Part shown: positions 22,371 through 35,199 of the stretch, piece by piece
How positions within the stretch are numbered: position 1 is the first letter of the stretch
Layout: every line of letters starts with the position of its first letter
Source: Stenogyne calaminthoides
Taxonomy: Eukaryota > Streptophyta > Magnoliopsida > Lamiales > Lamiaceae
Direction of reading: 5' to 3'
DNA length: 64,000 nucleotides
Assembly: GCA_037126765.1 (NCBI GenBank)
Contig: JBBCBC010000034.1
Span: 15,870,691 to 15,934,690 of the forward strand
Position numbers and translations under genes: made by a program
The notes under the pieces: generated by a model
Seen by the model: only the letters and a program-made list of their open reading frames with translations
Databases searched by the model: none
Told to the model about the DNA's origin: nothing

Positions 22371-24288
22371 AAAAAAAAAAAAAAAGGAATGTGTGTTTCT
22401 TGTTTTAGTTAATATAGGTTAACTTCGAGTTAATTAATATAACTGCAACTCTTTTTAGCCATTCATGATCGGTAAAACATATCAATAATTTATAATTAAA
22501 TTCAGCTTCTGGTTTCGAAGATGCTGCGGTGATTGAAGACTAAGGACTGAGGAGCTTGTGGATTCGAATTTCTCCAGATGCAAAATATTCATGTTTTTGC
22601 TCTTAAAACTATATAGGCTGGTTAGCAAACTTTTTGGATTTATGCATGAATCTAATTCACCAAAACAGAACATCAACATCCAAAGGGAAAATCCCCTAAT
22701 TAAAGGAAGACTCACATGTTGCTACAACAGATAGCACAACGTTACAACATAACTGCATCACTATATCATAGATCATGGAACAAAAGAACACAACACTCCA
22801 AGCTCATTGGGAATAAATATAAAGGATATAAATGATACATCACAAGGGTTTTGGAGATAATCACTAAACATATGGGAGACGAGAAGCAATAGCCAAATCA
22901 TGAACGATATTGCGGACCAAAAGAAAGATAATTTTTTGACACCTGATGGTTCTATATAAGAGACTGTATTTCAGTGTTGAACTCTTTCATATGGACTTAA
23001 TACTGGTTGTGAATACATGTCAGACATTATCGTATCAATCCTGCACCAACCTCGGATTAATGTCTCTGAAGCAGCTTCCACAATAACTGAAACACCACAG
23101 GCAGGAGGTCTACAAACTGCATTTACCAGGGAGATGATTTAAAATAATATCACACTAAATCATCTGTCCAATGTAAGAAAACATTACTTATCAGGTATAG
23201 AACAAGTTACAAATTATTTATGCAGAAATGAAGATAACAAATATAGGAAGACAGCCTTATAGTAGAATCAACATTATACTATAGAAAATACTTATCTTTA
23301 TTTTATTTTTTTTATATTTTCCCTGTTTATTCTGAAGTGAATGTACCTTCTAAAATTTGAAACTGGTTTTAGAGTCCACTGGTGTTGCCTTGATGTGTAT
23401 TAAATAGCGAGACATGGGACTAATGCCATGATAGTATGAGAGTGATCACGCTAGAGAGGGTGAACTGACACACTGTCAACCGACGGAGAAAAAGACTAGG
23501 TTTATTTTCCATAGTTTTGGAACAACAAAACCAGAATTGAATAAGTAGAGAAAAAAGAGTACAGAAGTGCGTGAAATTGCAGTGTGAGTTGGTCAAGTTA
23601 TTTAAAGAAATGGTATATTTGCATTTCGAAAGAGGAAATAACACAAACCTTCCCCATTAAATTGCTCTAAACAAGGAAGACGGAGATATAAAGTGTTATT
23701 CTGTTCTATCATCCAAGATATATTTACAAAATAATTGAAATAATTACTATTTATCTCAGTAGTTGTAAACTCGGAGGAGAAAATTGAAAAAATGAGCACA
23801 GTGGCAGTATGGTCGAAAACGAGGGCGGGCAAGCATGAGCTGGGCAACACATGAAAGAGTACATGAAAGCAAATGTGACTTGCTACAACAAGTAAATGTC
23901 GTTATAAAGCCCATCGTTACTTATCTTAAAAAGAAACATCATCCACAAAGGAAATATTCACTACTGGAGGGCACAGCAGGTCTTCACAACGACTACTATG
24001 TAAATCAAATTTTGTTGACTTAATGTATGATATTCATATAAAAATAATAAGTTTTATACTACGTGCATATAGAACGTTATCTTATACCAAAACAGACAAG
24101 CACTACTTTTGCAATTGTTGAAATGCAAGTAGTCTAAATAAGCTACATACCTGGTTAACCTTGAGCTCAGCTAAATATTGAACTCCCATCTTGGTCTTAG
24201 TTTTGTTGAAAAGCTGCTCAGAGTATTGCAGAATTTAAACCAACTTAGATACGACCTTGTTAGCCTGTTTAGTTCATATACAGAAACT
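22371..24288 (-). other. Downstream/3' UTR side of the TTC27-like gene
   Basis: No coding continuation is seen after the stop at 24289. Splice-like signals occur on the minus strand (an AACCAG then GTATGT near 24150, and GTGTTTCAG then TTATTGTGG near 23090), so one or two 3' UTR introns are possible. Otherwise AT-rich. Confidence 0.45.
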
Positions 24289-25474
24289 TCAAGCACCAGG
24301 TAATGACATATCTCTTAGTGCCCGTTGCACATCTTCAAGACAAGCTACAAGATCTTTAAATTCTTCAGTGTCAGAAAACGTTGCTGTAGCCTGTTTAATT
24401 GTACTCTTCAAATGCATTTCAGCAGCAAACAGTTCTCTACGACTGCTGCCAAGTAAGGCAAGTTCTTGATACACCTTACAGAGTTCCAATGAAGCATGTG
24501 CGAACTTCACAAAACGGTCCCTCTCCTTCCATAAATCAGAACCCTGATATGATCTAACTTGCTTAAGTAGAGCCTCCGAACACATTGCCAGATCCCCTTT
24601 CAGTTTATGCCACCTTGCATATAATCCCCATATCTCAGCATTCCCACCACTTTGAACAATCTGTTTTAAGATATTTCCCAGCAATTCAATCAAGTGATCA
24701 GTTTCCCGGCCTCTAGAAGATTCAATTTCCAAACCCCTCGTTTCATCGGTATTATCAATAGATGGTCGCCCTTCAATCTCCAGCATGATTCTTTCTAGCA
24801 ACTCGGAGTCAATTCTCTTCTTTTTAGAAATATCAAGCACCTTCTGTACAGCTTCCAGTTCCTGGCTTAAGTTTCCAATATCGACAGCAACATGGCTATA
24901 ATTCTCCCACATTTGCCAGCTGTTTCGCTTTAGTTTAAGTGCTTCCTTAAATGCAATAAAAGACTCCTTGCTTCTCTTTTTAACCATGTGTAAACAAGCA
25001 ATGCTATTCCAAGAGTCTCCATTTTCGGGATCAAGTTGAACAGAGCGTGTGAAAGCATCCAGGGCCTTGTTAACATCCCTCGACTTCAAAGCAGCAGCAC
25101 CGAGTGCAAACCAACCATCGGGATGCATGGAATTCAAAACCATTGCAGACTCCCATAAGAGCTTTGACTTCTCATACTCTCTTCGGTTGTAGGCAGAGCG
25201 GGCAAGAGATCGGAATGCTCGGGCAGATCGCCTGTTTGAGACTTCAAGGGCCTTCTCATAGGACGCATCATCATTTGTAACATCACCAAGAGAGCACCAT
25301 AACCTTGGGTCAGATGGCCTCTCAGATAGGCATTTCTTAATGAGTTCAACAGCTGCTGCTTTCTTATCCATTAACTGGTAACAGTATATTAGATTATCCC
25401 ATAGCTCAAGATTCTCGTAAATTCTAATAGCTTCTCCAGTCAAGCCACAACTCACAAGAAGGTCACAATATTCC
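24289..25474 (-). CDS. TTC27-like exon 9 (TPR domain, C-terminus)
   Basis: About 395 codons without a break. It begins just after CTTACGCAG and joins to exon 8 as AA|G GAA TAT (Lys-Glu-Tyr). TPR units are recognisable at residues giving LWDNLIYCYQLMDKKAAAVELI, WCSLGDV, SARAFRSLARSAYNRREYEKS, WFALGAAALKSRDVNKALDAF and WNSIACLHMVKKRSKES. It ends RDMSLPGA. An upstream Met at 25548 would lie in the intron, so it is not used. Confidence 0.9.
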
Positions 25475-28400
25475 CTGCGTAAGAGTTTAGTGTCAGTCAT
25501 ATACTGAGAAATTGTCAAATACTCTCGCCGTTTAAACAAATGAGTCATGTTTCTCCAAAGTACAACTTTTTATTTTAGATGTTCTAAATAAAGATGCAAC
25601 CTTTTATACATCCTCAATTTTTACTCATGTCCCTCCTTCTAGTTGTTAGACTTATTCAACTGTATTTGACTTTTGAACATTTTTTTTCTCAAGGGCATTA
25701 TAGAAATGTCAACTAATAACTGTCTTCTAAAACATGACATTTGAATGGACAAAAAAAGTTTTACGAACATGACTATTTTTTAGATGGAAAAAATATAATG
25801 GATATCAGAAAATCCTTTCTTTTCAGCTAAAATTAAAGGAAGGATCTCAACCAACAATAATTAAAAAAAAAAGATAGCAGCATACTTGCGTATTGCAGGA
25901 ATTGGAGGCATATTAATCGCAAAACAGTAATGTAATTGCTGAGCAACTCCAGGAGATTGGTTGTGTACACTTTCCACCTGTTATAGGACAACTCAGACAA
26001 TTTTAAAAATCAATGTACACAATAAGGGCAGCCAACGATAGCACAATATTGAGATATAACCACAGAAATTAGACCAGTAAAAAATGTGCATGCTGATTGC
26101 AAACAATGATATTACTAAATACACATATTTACAACAATTATCCCTTACTGTGACAGTGATGGGGTTAGCTAAAGAAATATGACTCATTGTTAATCAAATT
26201 GAATTGCAATCTTCACCAACAACGAATTCAAATACAGCAGGATCCAGACAGTTTTTTGGGCCAGTAAAATACAATAATGGTTCCCAACTCCAAAGTCTTT
26301 ATACGCTTGGGGCAAAAGCACTTGAAAGGTAAGTGGTATCATTACTTTAAGCAGAAGGGTATATTTGAAATATATCCATTTAAGGAATGAAGCTCTATGT
26401 TTTGACGTCCCACAGAGGTAATAGACACAATTTAGCAACAATAATAACATACATAGCCTTTATAACTGTATCCGGGGTTACTATATCTTGTAGTCACTTT
26501 CAATTGAAATACATGTAATCATTTATATTCAAGTATAGCATGTCTTTTGTAATAGTTTAAAAGACTTGGAATGTCCTAAAAGACTCGGAAATAAACTATT
26601 ACCAAAGACTATTCTAAAAGTCTCATATGCACATGTGCAAACCATTCCATACCACAAATTTTCTTTTTAATACATGCATACCTTATTCTATCTAATACAG
26701 TGTGTCGAGACATTGATTTCAATATTCCCCCATTTTTATTCATGTTCATATTCGCCTGTTACTCTGATGCACTGAACATCGCCGATCCACCACTATTTTA
26801 CAGAGTTTTCCCTTCGATTGTTTTAGCAGTATTTTACAATCACGGAACTAACAAGCAGTAAGCACATTTGTAATGTATATAAAAATATTCTTCCTATACT
26901 TCTTTAAGAAAAATCGGTAGATACTAAATTAGTTAGTTTTCACTAATTAAAAGAATTAAATTCAAAATATATCAAATCTTAAACCACAAAATTAAAGCAG
27001 GATGAAATTTGACATCATGAAGTCTACAGAGTGTTTGCAGAATCAAATTCAAATATAGCATGGAAATAGAAAAAACTGAATTTGCATAATTTCACATGGA
27101 GTTATATAGAACACATACGAAAGGCAGGACAAAAGTAAAACAGACATTATTAATGGTAAAGTAGAGCAGAATTCTGACAGTGACAAGAACAATGAAAAAA
27201 GAGCATACCAGCTGATCCATCATCATCAGCACCCGCTGCTTTTTGTTCTACCACGACTGGACTCCCACCTGACACGTAGTAAGCTGCAGAAACATCGAAG
27301 CTGAACTAAATTGGTCAGATTGTCATTAATAGAGGTCCAGAAGAAGAATTATTAATATACATAGCTGATCCTTGAGCCTGCGACAAAGGTATTCTGCCAT
27401 CAAAAATGGCTAAAGAAAAAATGGAATAGGCTACTAGTTTTGTTCTTCACTGGTATATTAAAGACAAGTAAAAATATCATCAAGCGTAAAATGGGAAAGA
27501 TACCCATTACAGATATGTACTCCCAAAGGTAAACTTATGCTTCACAGTAACAAAAGGCAGCAATCTACTAGTCGGTAAGAATGTTCGTTGCATAAACTTC
27601 CATATGAAAGTTTTTTTTCTGACCCTACATTCTTTTCTTAATGGCAGATAGCATTGGATTATCTCACTCGAATAATCGACATCAAAAGTAGACTAGCATA
27701 TTTTCAAATTTTCAAAGTAAACTACATCGTAGAAGAGATTACATTAAATAAGCCAGTTAGCTTGGATCGAAAGGCTTCACATGAACCTATAAAAGGGTGT
27801 TTGTTTTTTTCCTTGGGAATGCCCTAAAGTCACAGTTTTCATTATCAATATCATCATTTCACTAGTCCTCCCGAATCTAGTCCTGATCTGATAAACTTAA
27901 ATGAATCACATAAGGAACAGTATCCATAACTGTCCCTCTATGAAGCACCCAAAGCATCTCAAAAAACATAGTACTGCATCTTACAAAGGCACACCAAAAA
28001 AGTACATGAGCTAAATCTTCAGCATGCTGCATGCAGTATTATGATCATATAGCACCGTACGTATCTCCAAACCTTCTTATTAAATTTATGCCGTATGAAT
28101 TTTGCAGTTTTTGTAAGTATGAAAGCGCGCATACACACTCACATGCATAGACATATAAATGATGGGCCGATGGAGTGCAAAACTCCAAATAGAACAGAAA
28201 GAATAGGATTATATTGGGAACAATTATTTAACATAAAAAGCATGTTCAGTTCATCAATTTTCATAGTGAGCCAAATCTCAGTAATCGGTTTCCATTCTCT
28301 TCATCAATGTAGCCAGTGGAACTCTTCGGATATTAGATTCTGTGAATGAACCTAAGGTTATACAGATTATTTATTACTAATTTTAATGATAAACATGTAC

Positions 28401-31400
28401 CAAACATCAAGGATAAGAAAAATGGCATTAATACTAAAATATTGGCTTGTTAACAAGAGCAGCATTTAGTAGCAGAGTGATAATTTTTTGCTTACCATGA
28501 ATGGGGTTGAGCTCTGAGAATCAACAGCCTCTATATAAGGAGCCATTTCCCACTCTGAAACAAAATTATCATCATTAATAGGGATTCAACAAAAGATATA
28601 TGTCAAAAGTAAATGTTTTCAGAAGTGTGACAGACAACTCAGTGGTAGACATAGGATATTTATAAATTTTACAAGTTATCTCTGTGGTCTATATTGCAGA
28701 AACAGAAAGTTATTAACATTCTTCAAGATGGTATTCTAATATGCAAGCCATCAGGTGCTAACACAATTTACATCATCTAAAGCCCATTTTTATGAGAACC
28801 ATTATATTGACAGCAACCAGCACTGTGCCGGAAAGCCTAGTAGGAAGTAAATACTCACAAGAGCTACACTAGTATCTATAACATACAAAGGAAGTCCAAC
28901 AGAACAACTTTACATCATACGGAACTCATGATATGAAAAAACCACAGAGATAAGTTTTGAATTGCACAAAATTGAAAAGGTCAAGACACAAAACACCAAA
29001 CTTTCTAACAAGCGTAGAAACCCAAACATATGGAAAACAAGAAAATGAACTAATCAACTTATAAGAAAGCTCCCAATACCCTCCACCTCCGAAGTAAGCA
29101 TTCATGAAAGTTGTGTGTCCAAGCAGAGGCAGAGTCACAGTCAAAGTTAAAAAAAAAAAAATAAGAATGCCACATAGAGGTAGTAGGCAATAAACAGGAA
29201 GGTAATCAATCTCATCTCATCTGTAGATATGCTCAAAAGTCAATTGTGGAACTTTCCTATCCTTATATAAGCAGTATAAGATGATATGTTTGCATAAACA
29301 GCCAAACTACACATAGTACCTGTACATAAGAACCCAAGGCTACACATAATGAGGTAAATGACATATGGACGGCATCAGCAGAAACTTGTCTGAAATTTAA
29401 TAATAATTTCTAGTGCTTCATGGCAATTAAAATAGTATCTGAGAAAAGGTGTCTGAAGAAAATGGTTTCAGTAACTGAAAAGAAAAGTCGAGCCACCCCT
29501 TCTCAAAATATATTAAGAAGTCATGTTGGGAGTCTTTATTGTCATAGGAATAACTAACCAAGTGGAAAGTTTTCATTTAAATGCATGCCTCAGTGAGAAG
29601 ATATTGATACATAAAATGTGCAGGCCAGTATAATAACTAAATTTAACATGGGCGTCGTTGCAATGTAAAGATATTTTGCATATGATTTTTTTTTAATTAC
29701 TAACGTTCTTTATCTATAGAAAAGTGCCCTCTCTTTAATAAACCCTATCAAAAGAAGAATGAATATGCAATCTCACCAAGAACCTTAGGTCATCTCTATT
29801 TGAGCAGAAGGAAAATAGAATTACAAAAACAATTGAGTTGTAAATCAGCTTCAAAGAAAGAACACGAGCATACTTTGCATTTCATCATTACGAGCATTTT
29901 TCTCAATTAAAAGTCAATGTGCCAAAATCACTGCTTGGTGTACTGCCTTCAATGGGGAGACTGCGATAGCATGAGATTTATCATCCTGCTCAACACTCTT
30001 AGAGTTTTTCTCATCTGCTACAAACCTAGGGGTCATGAATACATCAGAAGCTTCATCCGTTTCATAAGATTGATGAAGTGGAGGATTGTCCAAACAGCTG
30101 GGCTCATGGAAAATTGGCGAACTGAAGTCTCCACCACTTGCTCCAGAAACAAGACGGAGTTGTGCTTTTGGTTCCACCTATACCCAACAATCATTAGTGG
30201 TTACAAGGAGAGACAAGAATCTATTACAAATTTCAAGTGATACATGTAAAATATTTACCTGATGCCGAGTACGAAAACCCAAAGCACCACTCACAAAAAA
30301 AACTATAGTTGGACACATCTGCAGCTGATTCAAAATGCACCCTGAAATACAATATTTTGCCATGGAAAACAGTCAGTATGCAGGCTTACTTTTGATATAA
30401 CAGTGCAACCCTTATTTTGCTAAACCTAATTCAAATATATTACATACTAAAATATATCATGCAAAAACGAAATGTCAGCCATAGGAGTTAAAATGAAAGA
30501 CCTATTTACAGGTTTGTTGAATTTCATTTATTACATGAGAGATTTAGATGGGCAAGGGTATCAGCCAGAATGAAAAAAGGCATGGGTTTTATGAATTAGC
30601 AGATTGAACCATCATAGAAGCTACTAAGATGGAACATAACGCTAGCTTGAGGCTTTGAGCATCAAATTTTATATACCTCAACAATAATACAACATGTTCC
30701 ATCACTCCAAATTTTCAAGTACCTAGGGATGAGCATGTTCTATAACAAGCACTATAAATTTAAAACAAATTCAGTTATGAAGGATATCTGGTCAGTATAA
30801 CCCAATCACATTAAATTTTCAGCACCTAAAGAATTCTTTATCTCTTGAAACATAATAATATGAAAAATGCATTAGCCTCACAAAATGTAAATACTTGTAA
30901 GATGAAGGTAAACACCATCATATGAAAACTAAGTGGTTGCTATAATGCATTATGTTAAGGCTGGTAACACAGTACTCAATGTACAAGAGATTTGAACAGA
31001 AGTCGGTCCAACTCTGACTGGTAGTCTGTGAAAGAAAACTTCTATTGTTTTCAAAATGCAGGAAGATACATCAATAAAGTTGTCGTTTGGTTTATGTACT
31101 ATAAAAAATATTTTATTCTTCCCTATGAGTTTATTTTCACTGAAAATAAGGATGAAGTTAGAGGTCACTAGTGCTTCATAAGTTCAATAATTATCATTGA
31201 GTTTCCTTAATCGAACTTCAGACTAAACGTTATCATCACTTATGCAATTATTCACACTTGATAGCATCAGAATGTGGTCTGACTACTGATCTGCACACAA
31301 GACAATGTTTTCTTTGTATCAACATGTTTTGATGTCTTCGGTCATCATGACCCCCTAAAAGTTATCATCTTATGCCAGTTTGTGAATATGATCGCTGTTA

Positions 31401-34066
31401 ATTCACAATTTACCAACACAAAAATGTTGGTGTGGCAACAAATTAATTAAAAAAACAGCTAAATACTTAATAAAAAGAGTATGATGACTCACTTGGAAGC
31501 ATCTACACGCCCATAATAAAGTTCCAGTATCCCCACTTCCAAATGAAGCGATGACAGAATAGTTGAACAATCTTCATTTGAAGACCAATAGTCTTTTATC
31601 TTCTCCAAGGTGCCCAGAAGAAAGAAACTTTCTTTTGTATAAACTTGTAACAGATCATAAAGAAAAGATGAACGGTCATCCAGCAATTTCTGATGCAAGA
31701 AAAAAGCTCTGGCCAACCACCATGGCATGCTTCTCAATCCATCAATAGAAGAATGGCTTCCTTGAAATAGCAAATCTTTCATTCTCATCAGCAGAGTCTT
31801 TCCATGTATTAAGTACTGCAGGTGAAAAAAAGATTGGTAAATACCTTTAAACACACTGAAACTGCTGTCTCCTTGACGCGTATAACATCCAGTTTAGGGA
31901 ACAAATATGAAGAAATATACCATCCATAGTATTTGGAGTGCAAGATGAATGAAAAGAAATACATCGTTCATAGCTACTATGTTTGATCCTTTGGTTCAAG
32001 TCAATATTCATATTAGAATAAATCTTGATGTCAACTATGCTAGGTGGATTGATTGAAACCCATCCATCTCCTTCAAAGTTGGGGCTATATAATGCTATGA
32101 AGCAAGAAGATATTGGGACTCGTGCAATATAAATCAAAGGCACATTAGTATTTTAATTTGTATCACAAATGAAGCAAGAAAATAATGGGAACTTGTGGAA
32201 TACAGGCACCAAGATCTTGCAAAATGAGATGGCAATCCATTTTCAGAAAATAATAACATTAGGAAAACAAACAAGATTTAGACTGCAGGGAGATACCCAG
32301 GATCTTCATATACAACTGAATATTGGATTACGGAGAATAGGGCTATCATAAACATAGCAAGATAAGGCCCGGGGAGTACACCTCAAAAATGTGACACCGA
32401 AATAGACATAAACTATAATAAATATTGTCAATAAACAAATAGACAAGAAACAGAAACAGTGTAAAAACATATATTTGTTTATTAGAATTACATAAGATAG
32501 CTACATTGAAAATCCGAAATAGGCAGTCAATAGTGGACCTCCAAAGATTAATATCGAATGACATTCATAAAGGAAAAACATTGTAAAGAACAAAAGCTTC
32601 AAGTACCTGTAAATCAGAGAATTTTGCTCGCAGGTCAGAACCAACAGACATGAGTTCCTTCTGTGCCCATACTTCCCATTCCATCCAATCAACAAGTCCT
32701 ATTTCGTCCTTGTGGGTGGATAATTCCGCCAGTGGCATCAAAGGAATGTTATCCAGTGGTCTATGACAAGTATGCAACAAAAGAAAAGAAGACAAAACTT
32801 TGGTCATAATTTTAAACTGGTGTGAAATTAAAAAAAGAAAAATATTTATCTTGCTATTGAAAATGCAAATAAATGTCAGCATACATTTGTATGGACTTTT
32901 TTTCTTGTTAAAAGAATGACAAATGAAACCCATATGCGATGTCCAGTAATTTATTACTTATACCCCATACTTCCTGGCCACTGGTCTCCTCAATTGAGTG
33001 GGAGACCCAGGCTCGATTCCCTTTGGGAACGAATTGGAGTATGGGAGTTATAAGGTGGCTTGGTGAATTTGTGGAGTGTTTGGGTACTTGGTGTACTAAC
33101 TACTAACAATTAACAACTAACTTTGTCCTATCAAAAAAAAAAAAAAAAACTTATACCCCATACTTAATAAAGTCAATTAATCTCATACAACACAAAACGA
33201 AACTATTGATTGCACACATTTAGGTAGAAACATACAAAGTTAAATAATCATTCATCCTTTTAAATCAGTGCACACAATTTTCAGTGAATTATCACCACAA
33301 TGTTTTTTTATTTTTCATTTTTTATGATAGTTGTGCATACTGCATTTCAACGATCCCACTAGCCAACTAACTGCCCTTCCAATAATCCCTAAACAATTGA
33401 TGACATAGCATCAGATTCAAAGAAGGGGCATCAAATAGTATTATTGGCTTGGTCGAAACAGATTAGGGAGGCACAAACTGCATATATGTTAACCCACTGG
33501 TATATTGAGCTCCAAAGCTACTACCTTTTCTAGTAGTAGGAGCAGATTAAGGTAACGATACAAATCCAAAAACATAATATAATCTCACGATTAATCGTGG
33601 AAAAACCATTAACTAGTAAATTAACAGAGATAAAAGAAAACGATAAATAAAGCGAGGCTAACCCAGTAAAGTTGCATTGGGTGAAGGCAAGCAAAGCAGC
33701 AACTCCAACAGCCATCACAAGCAACGCTTTATAACCCAATTCCACTGAATCATCATTTCCGTCGATATTTAAAAACGAGCCGACGCACTCGGGGAGTGTC
33801 TCGGAGTAGAAGAGGTGAGCGGACTCGGACGAGTCGAATTGGAGATTCGAAAATAGGGTTTGGGAAGCAAGAGAAGAGGTGAGGGCTTGGAGATAGTGGC
33901 CGGACTCGATTAGAGCCACAACGTCGTTTAGTATGGAGTGGAGGTGAGAAAACGCCGGAGTAACAGGTGGCGATGATTGGCTAGGTGAGAGATTGTCAGA
34001 CGGCATAGAACAGCGGAGGAGGCGGAGCTCCAATGAGCGGAGGAGGACGGCGTCGTTACCAGCCAT
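24289..34066 (-). CDS. TTC27-like tetratricopeptide repeat protein, nine exons, three apparent lesions
   Basis: Inferred exons (minus strand, high to low): 34066-33663, 32760-32607, 31815-31493, 30341-30259, 30177-29875, 28554-28496, 27300-27209, 25977-25886, 25474-24289. All junctions have usable GT/AG sites and compatible phases, and give about 898 codons, close to TTC27 family length. Family landmarks are ALLAFTQCNFTG (exon 1), DWMEWEVWAQ (exon 2), PWWLARAFFLHQKLL (exon 3), FRTRHQVEPKAQL (exons 4-5), KWEMAPYIEAVDSQ (exon 6), RVRWES (exon 7), VAQQLHYCFAINMPPIPAIRK (exon 8, split here), then TPRs in exon 9 such as WFALGAAALKSRDVNKALDAF. TTC27 proteins act with HSP90/U5 snRNP assembly factors in animals (family knowledge). 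Disruptions: an extra T in a run of eight (30295-30302), a TGA at 29914-29916 where Cys is usual, and a net +2 shift near 27235-27245. It is a pseudogene, a polyploid duplicate or an assembly error. Confidence 0.85.
29875..30177 (-). pseudogene. TTC27-like exon 5, carrying an in-frame TGA
   Basis: Reads VEPKAQLRLVSGASGGDF and continues to AVHQAVILAH, then TGA at 29914-29916, then LLIEKNARNDEMQ up to the donor. The family has a Cys in this position (ILAxCLLIE), so a Cys codon changed to a stop is the simple reading. The splice sites are normal. Confidence 0.75.
32973..33148 (+). mobile_element. tRNA-derived SINE in intron 1 of the TTC27-like gene
   Basis: About 176 bp ending in a run of 16 A. 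Internal promoter words are present: A-box-like TGGCCACTGG near 32976 and B-box-like GGCTCGATTCC at 33010-33020. The 17-bp sequence ACTTATACCCCATACTT flanks both sides exactly (32956-32972 and 33149-33165), which is a target-site duplication from LINE-type insertion. It lies antisense to the host gene. Confidence 0.93.
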
Positions 34067-34310
34067 TTTTGGACGGGAGAGAGGGTTTTGGATTTGCTGG
34101 CGGCAACACACAGGGTTTAACACATCAATGGAGTATCGTTTTCCCCTTCTTTCTTATTTTCTGTTAATTACTAATTAATCATTAAAATTTTATTACTTCA
34201 TTATTAATTTAAATACTTTAGCAAATTTTGTTGTGCACCATTTGCATTAATTTTGATTTTTTTTCAATTCAATTTTTTTTTTATCAGTTTGATTTTTTTT
34301 ACGGCCCGAG
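34067..34310 (-). promoter_or_regulatory. Upstream region of the TTC27-like gene
   Basis: Contains the likely 5' UTR just upstream of the ATG and an AT-rich promoter. No specific box can be assigned with confidence. Confidence 0.4.
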
Positions 34311-34400
34311 CCCAAACCCGCCCCAAATGGTTCATGGTTCACTCCCCCGAATAGGTCATGATTTAGGGTTCATAATTTAATATTTAGAGTGTGTAGATTG
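34310..34400 (-). repeat. Dispersed repeat related to the 7055-7305 inverted repeat
   Basis: On the minus strand it reads AACCCTAAATCATGACCTATTCGGG and GTGAACCATGAACCA, matching words at 7160-7210. It is presumably a small dispersed element. Confidence 0.6.
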
Positions 34401-34794
34401 TTCATTAAAATTAAAATTGAATCAAGATGCAATTGGTCCACACGAATATTACTTATATATTATACTCTCTCCCTTCTTTATTCTAGGCTCGAATTATGCT
34501 CTGAGCTATTTATCAAGCTGTAATTTTATTTTATTTTGGTAAATAGTAATAAAAAAATTTAGTAAGAAATAGATAGAGTATATAACTAGTACTTGTTTTA
34601 TTCATTAAAATATTAAATACACATAGAGTGAGCTTGAATACGAAATCAGACCTTAGCTGCATTAGATTTAATATGTTTATGTAAATTTATGTAAATAATA
34701 TTGTTTTCGTTTCACAAAATAGTATCTATTTAGTTATACATTGTTGTTTTGGCTCATAAGCAAATATCTTCATTGCATTTTTACGCAGTGGATA

Positions 34795-34945
34795 GAGGAT
34801 AGGGTTGCACTCACCAAATGATGTCGGTGGCGCACTTATTATATTGACATGTGTAATTTTATATTCTTATATTATAAAAGGAGAGTTGCACTCACCAAAT
34901 GTTGTCAAGTGGCACTTATTATACTGCCATGTTCAAGAATGAGGA
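34795..34945. repeat. Direct repeat, about 100-bp spacing
   Basis: GTTGCACTCACCAAATG with a following CACTTATTATA occurs at 34804 and again at 34884 with slight differences. No gene is present. Confidence 0.7.
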
Positions 34946-35134
34946 GCATGATGAAGTATCTTGTGATTCAAGAGGTTAGTTCCATTCATGTTATTTAGAC
35001 CTTTATTTCGTATGAGTTCGCCCCTCGTGTTGAACATATACACGATACTAATGTATAAAGATTTCCGTCTCCTTGAAGTAAAATTTTAGATCCGTCCCGA
35101 ATTTCATTGTGCATAATCAATAGGGGAGATGCAG

Positions 35135-35188
35135 AATCCTAATCAAGAATATACACCAACTATCACAATCTTGAATTCAAAACCACAT
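35135..35188 (+). repeat. 54-bp duplicate shared with 39690-39743
   Basis: The segment beginning AATCCTAATCAAGAATATACA recurs at 39690 with a single difference. In one frame both read NPNQEYTPTITILNSKPH, hinting at an old coding piece. The two copies flank the Helitron-like nest. Confidence 0.75.
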
Positions 35189-35199
35189 TGATGTGCAAA

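Noticed and set aside
25475..25548. Upstream Met of the long TPR ORF as the gene start
   Set aside because: A clean acceptor at 25475 joins exon 8 in frame; the upstream codons are intron.
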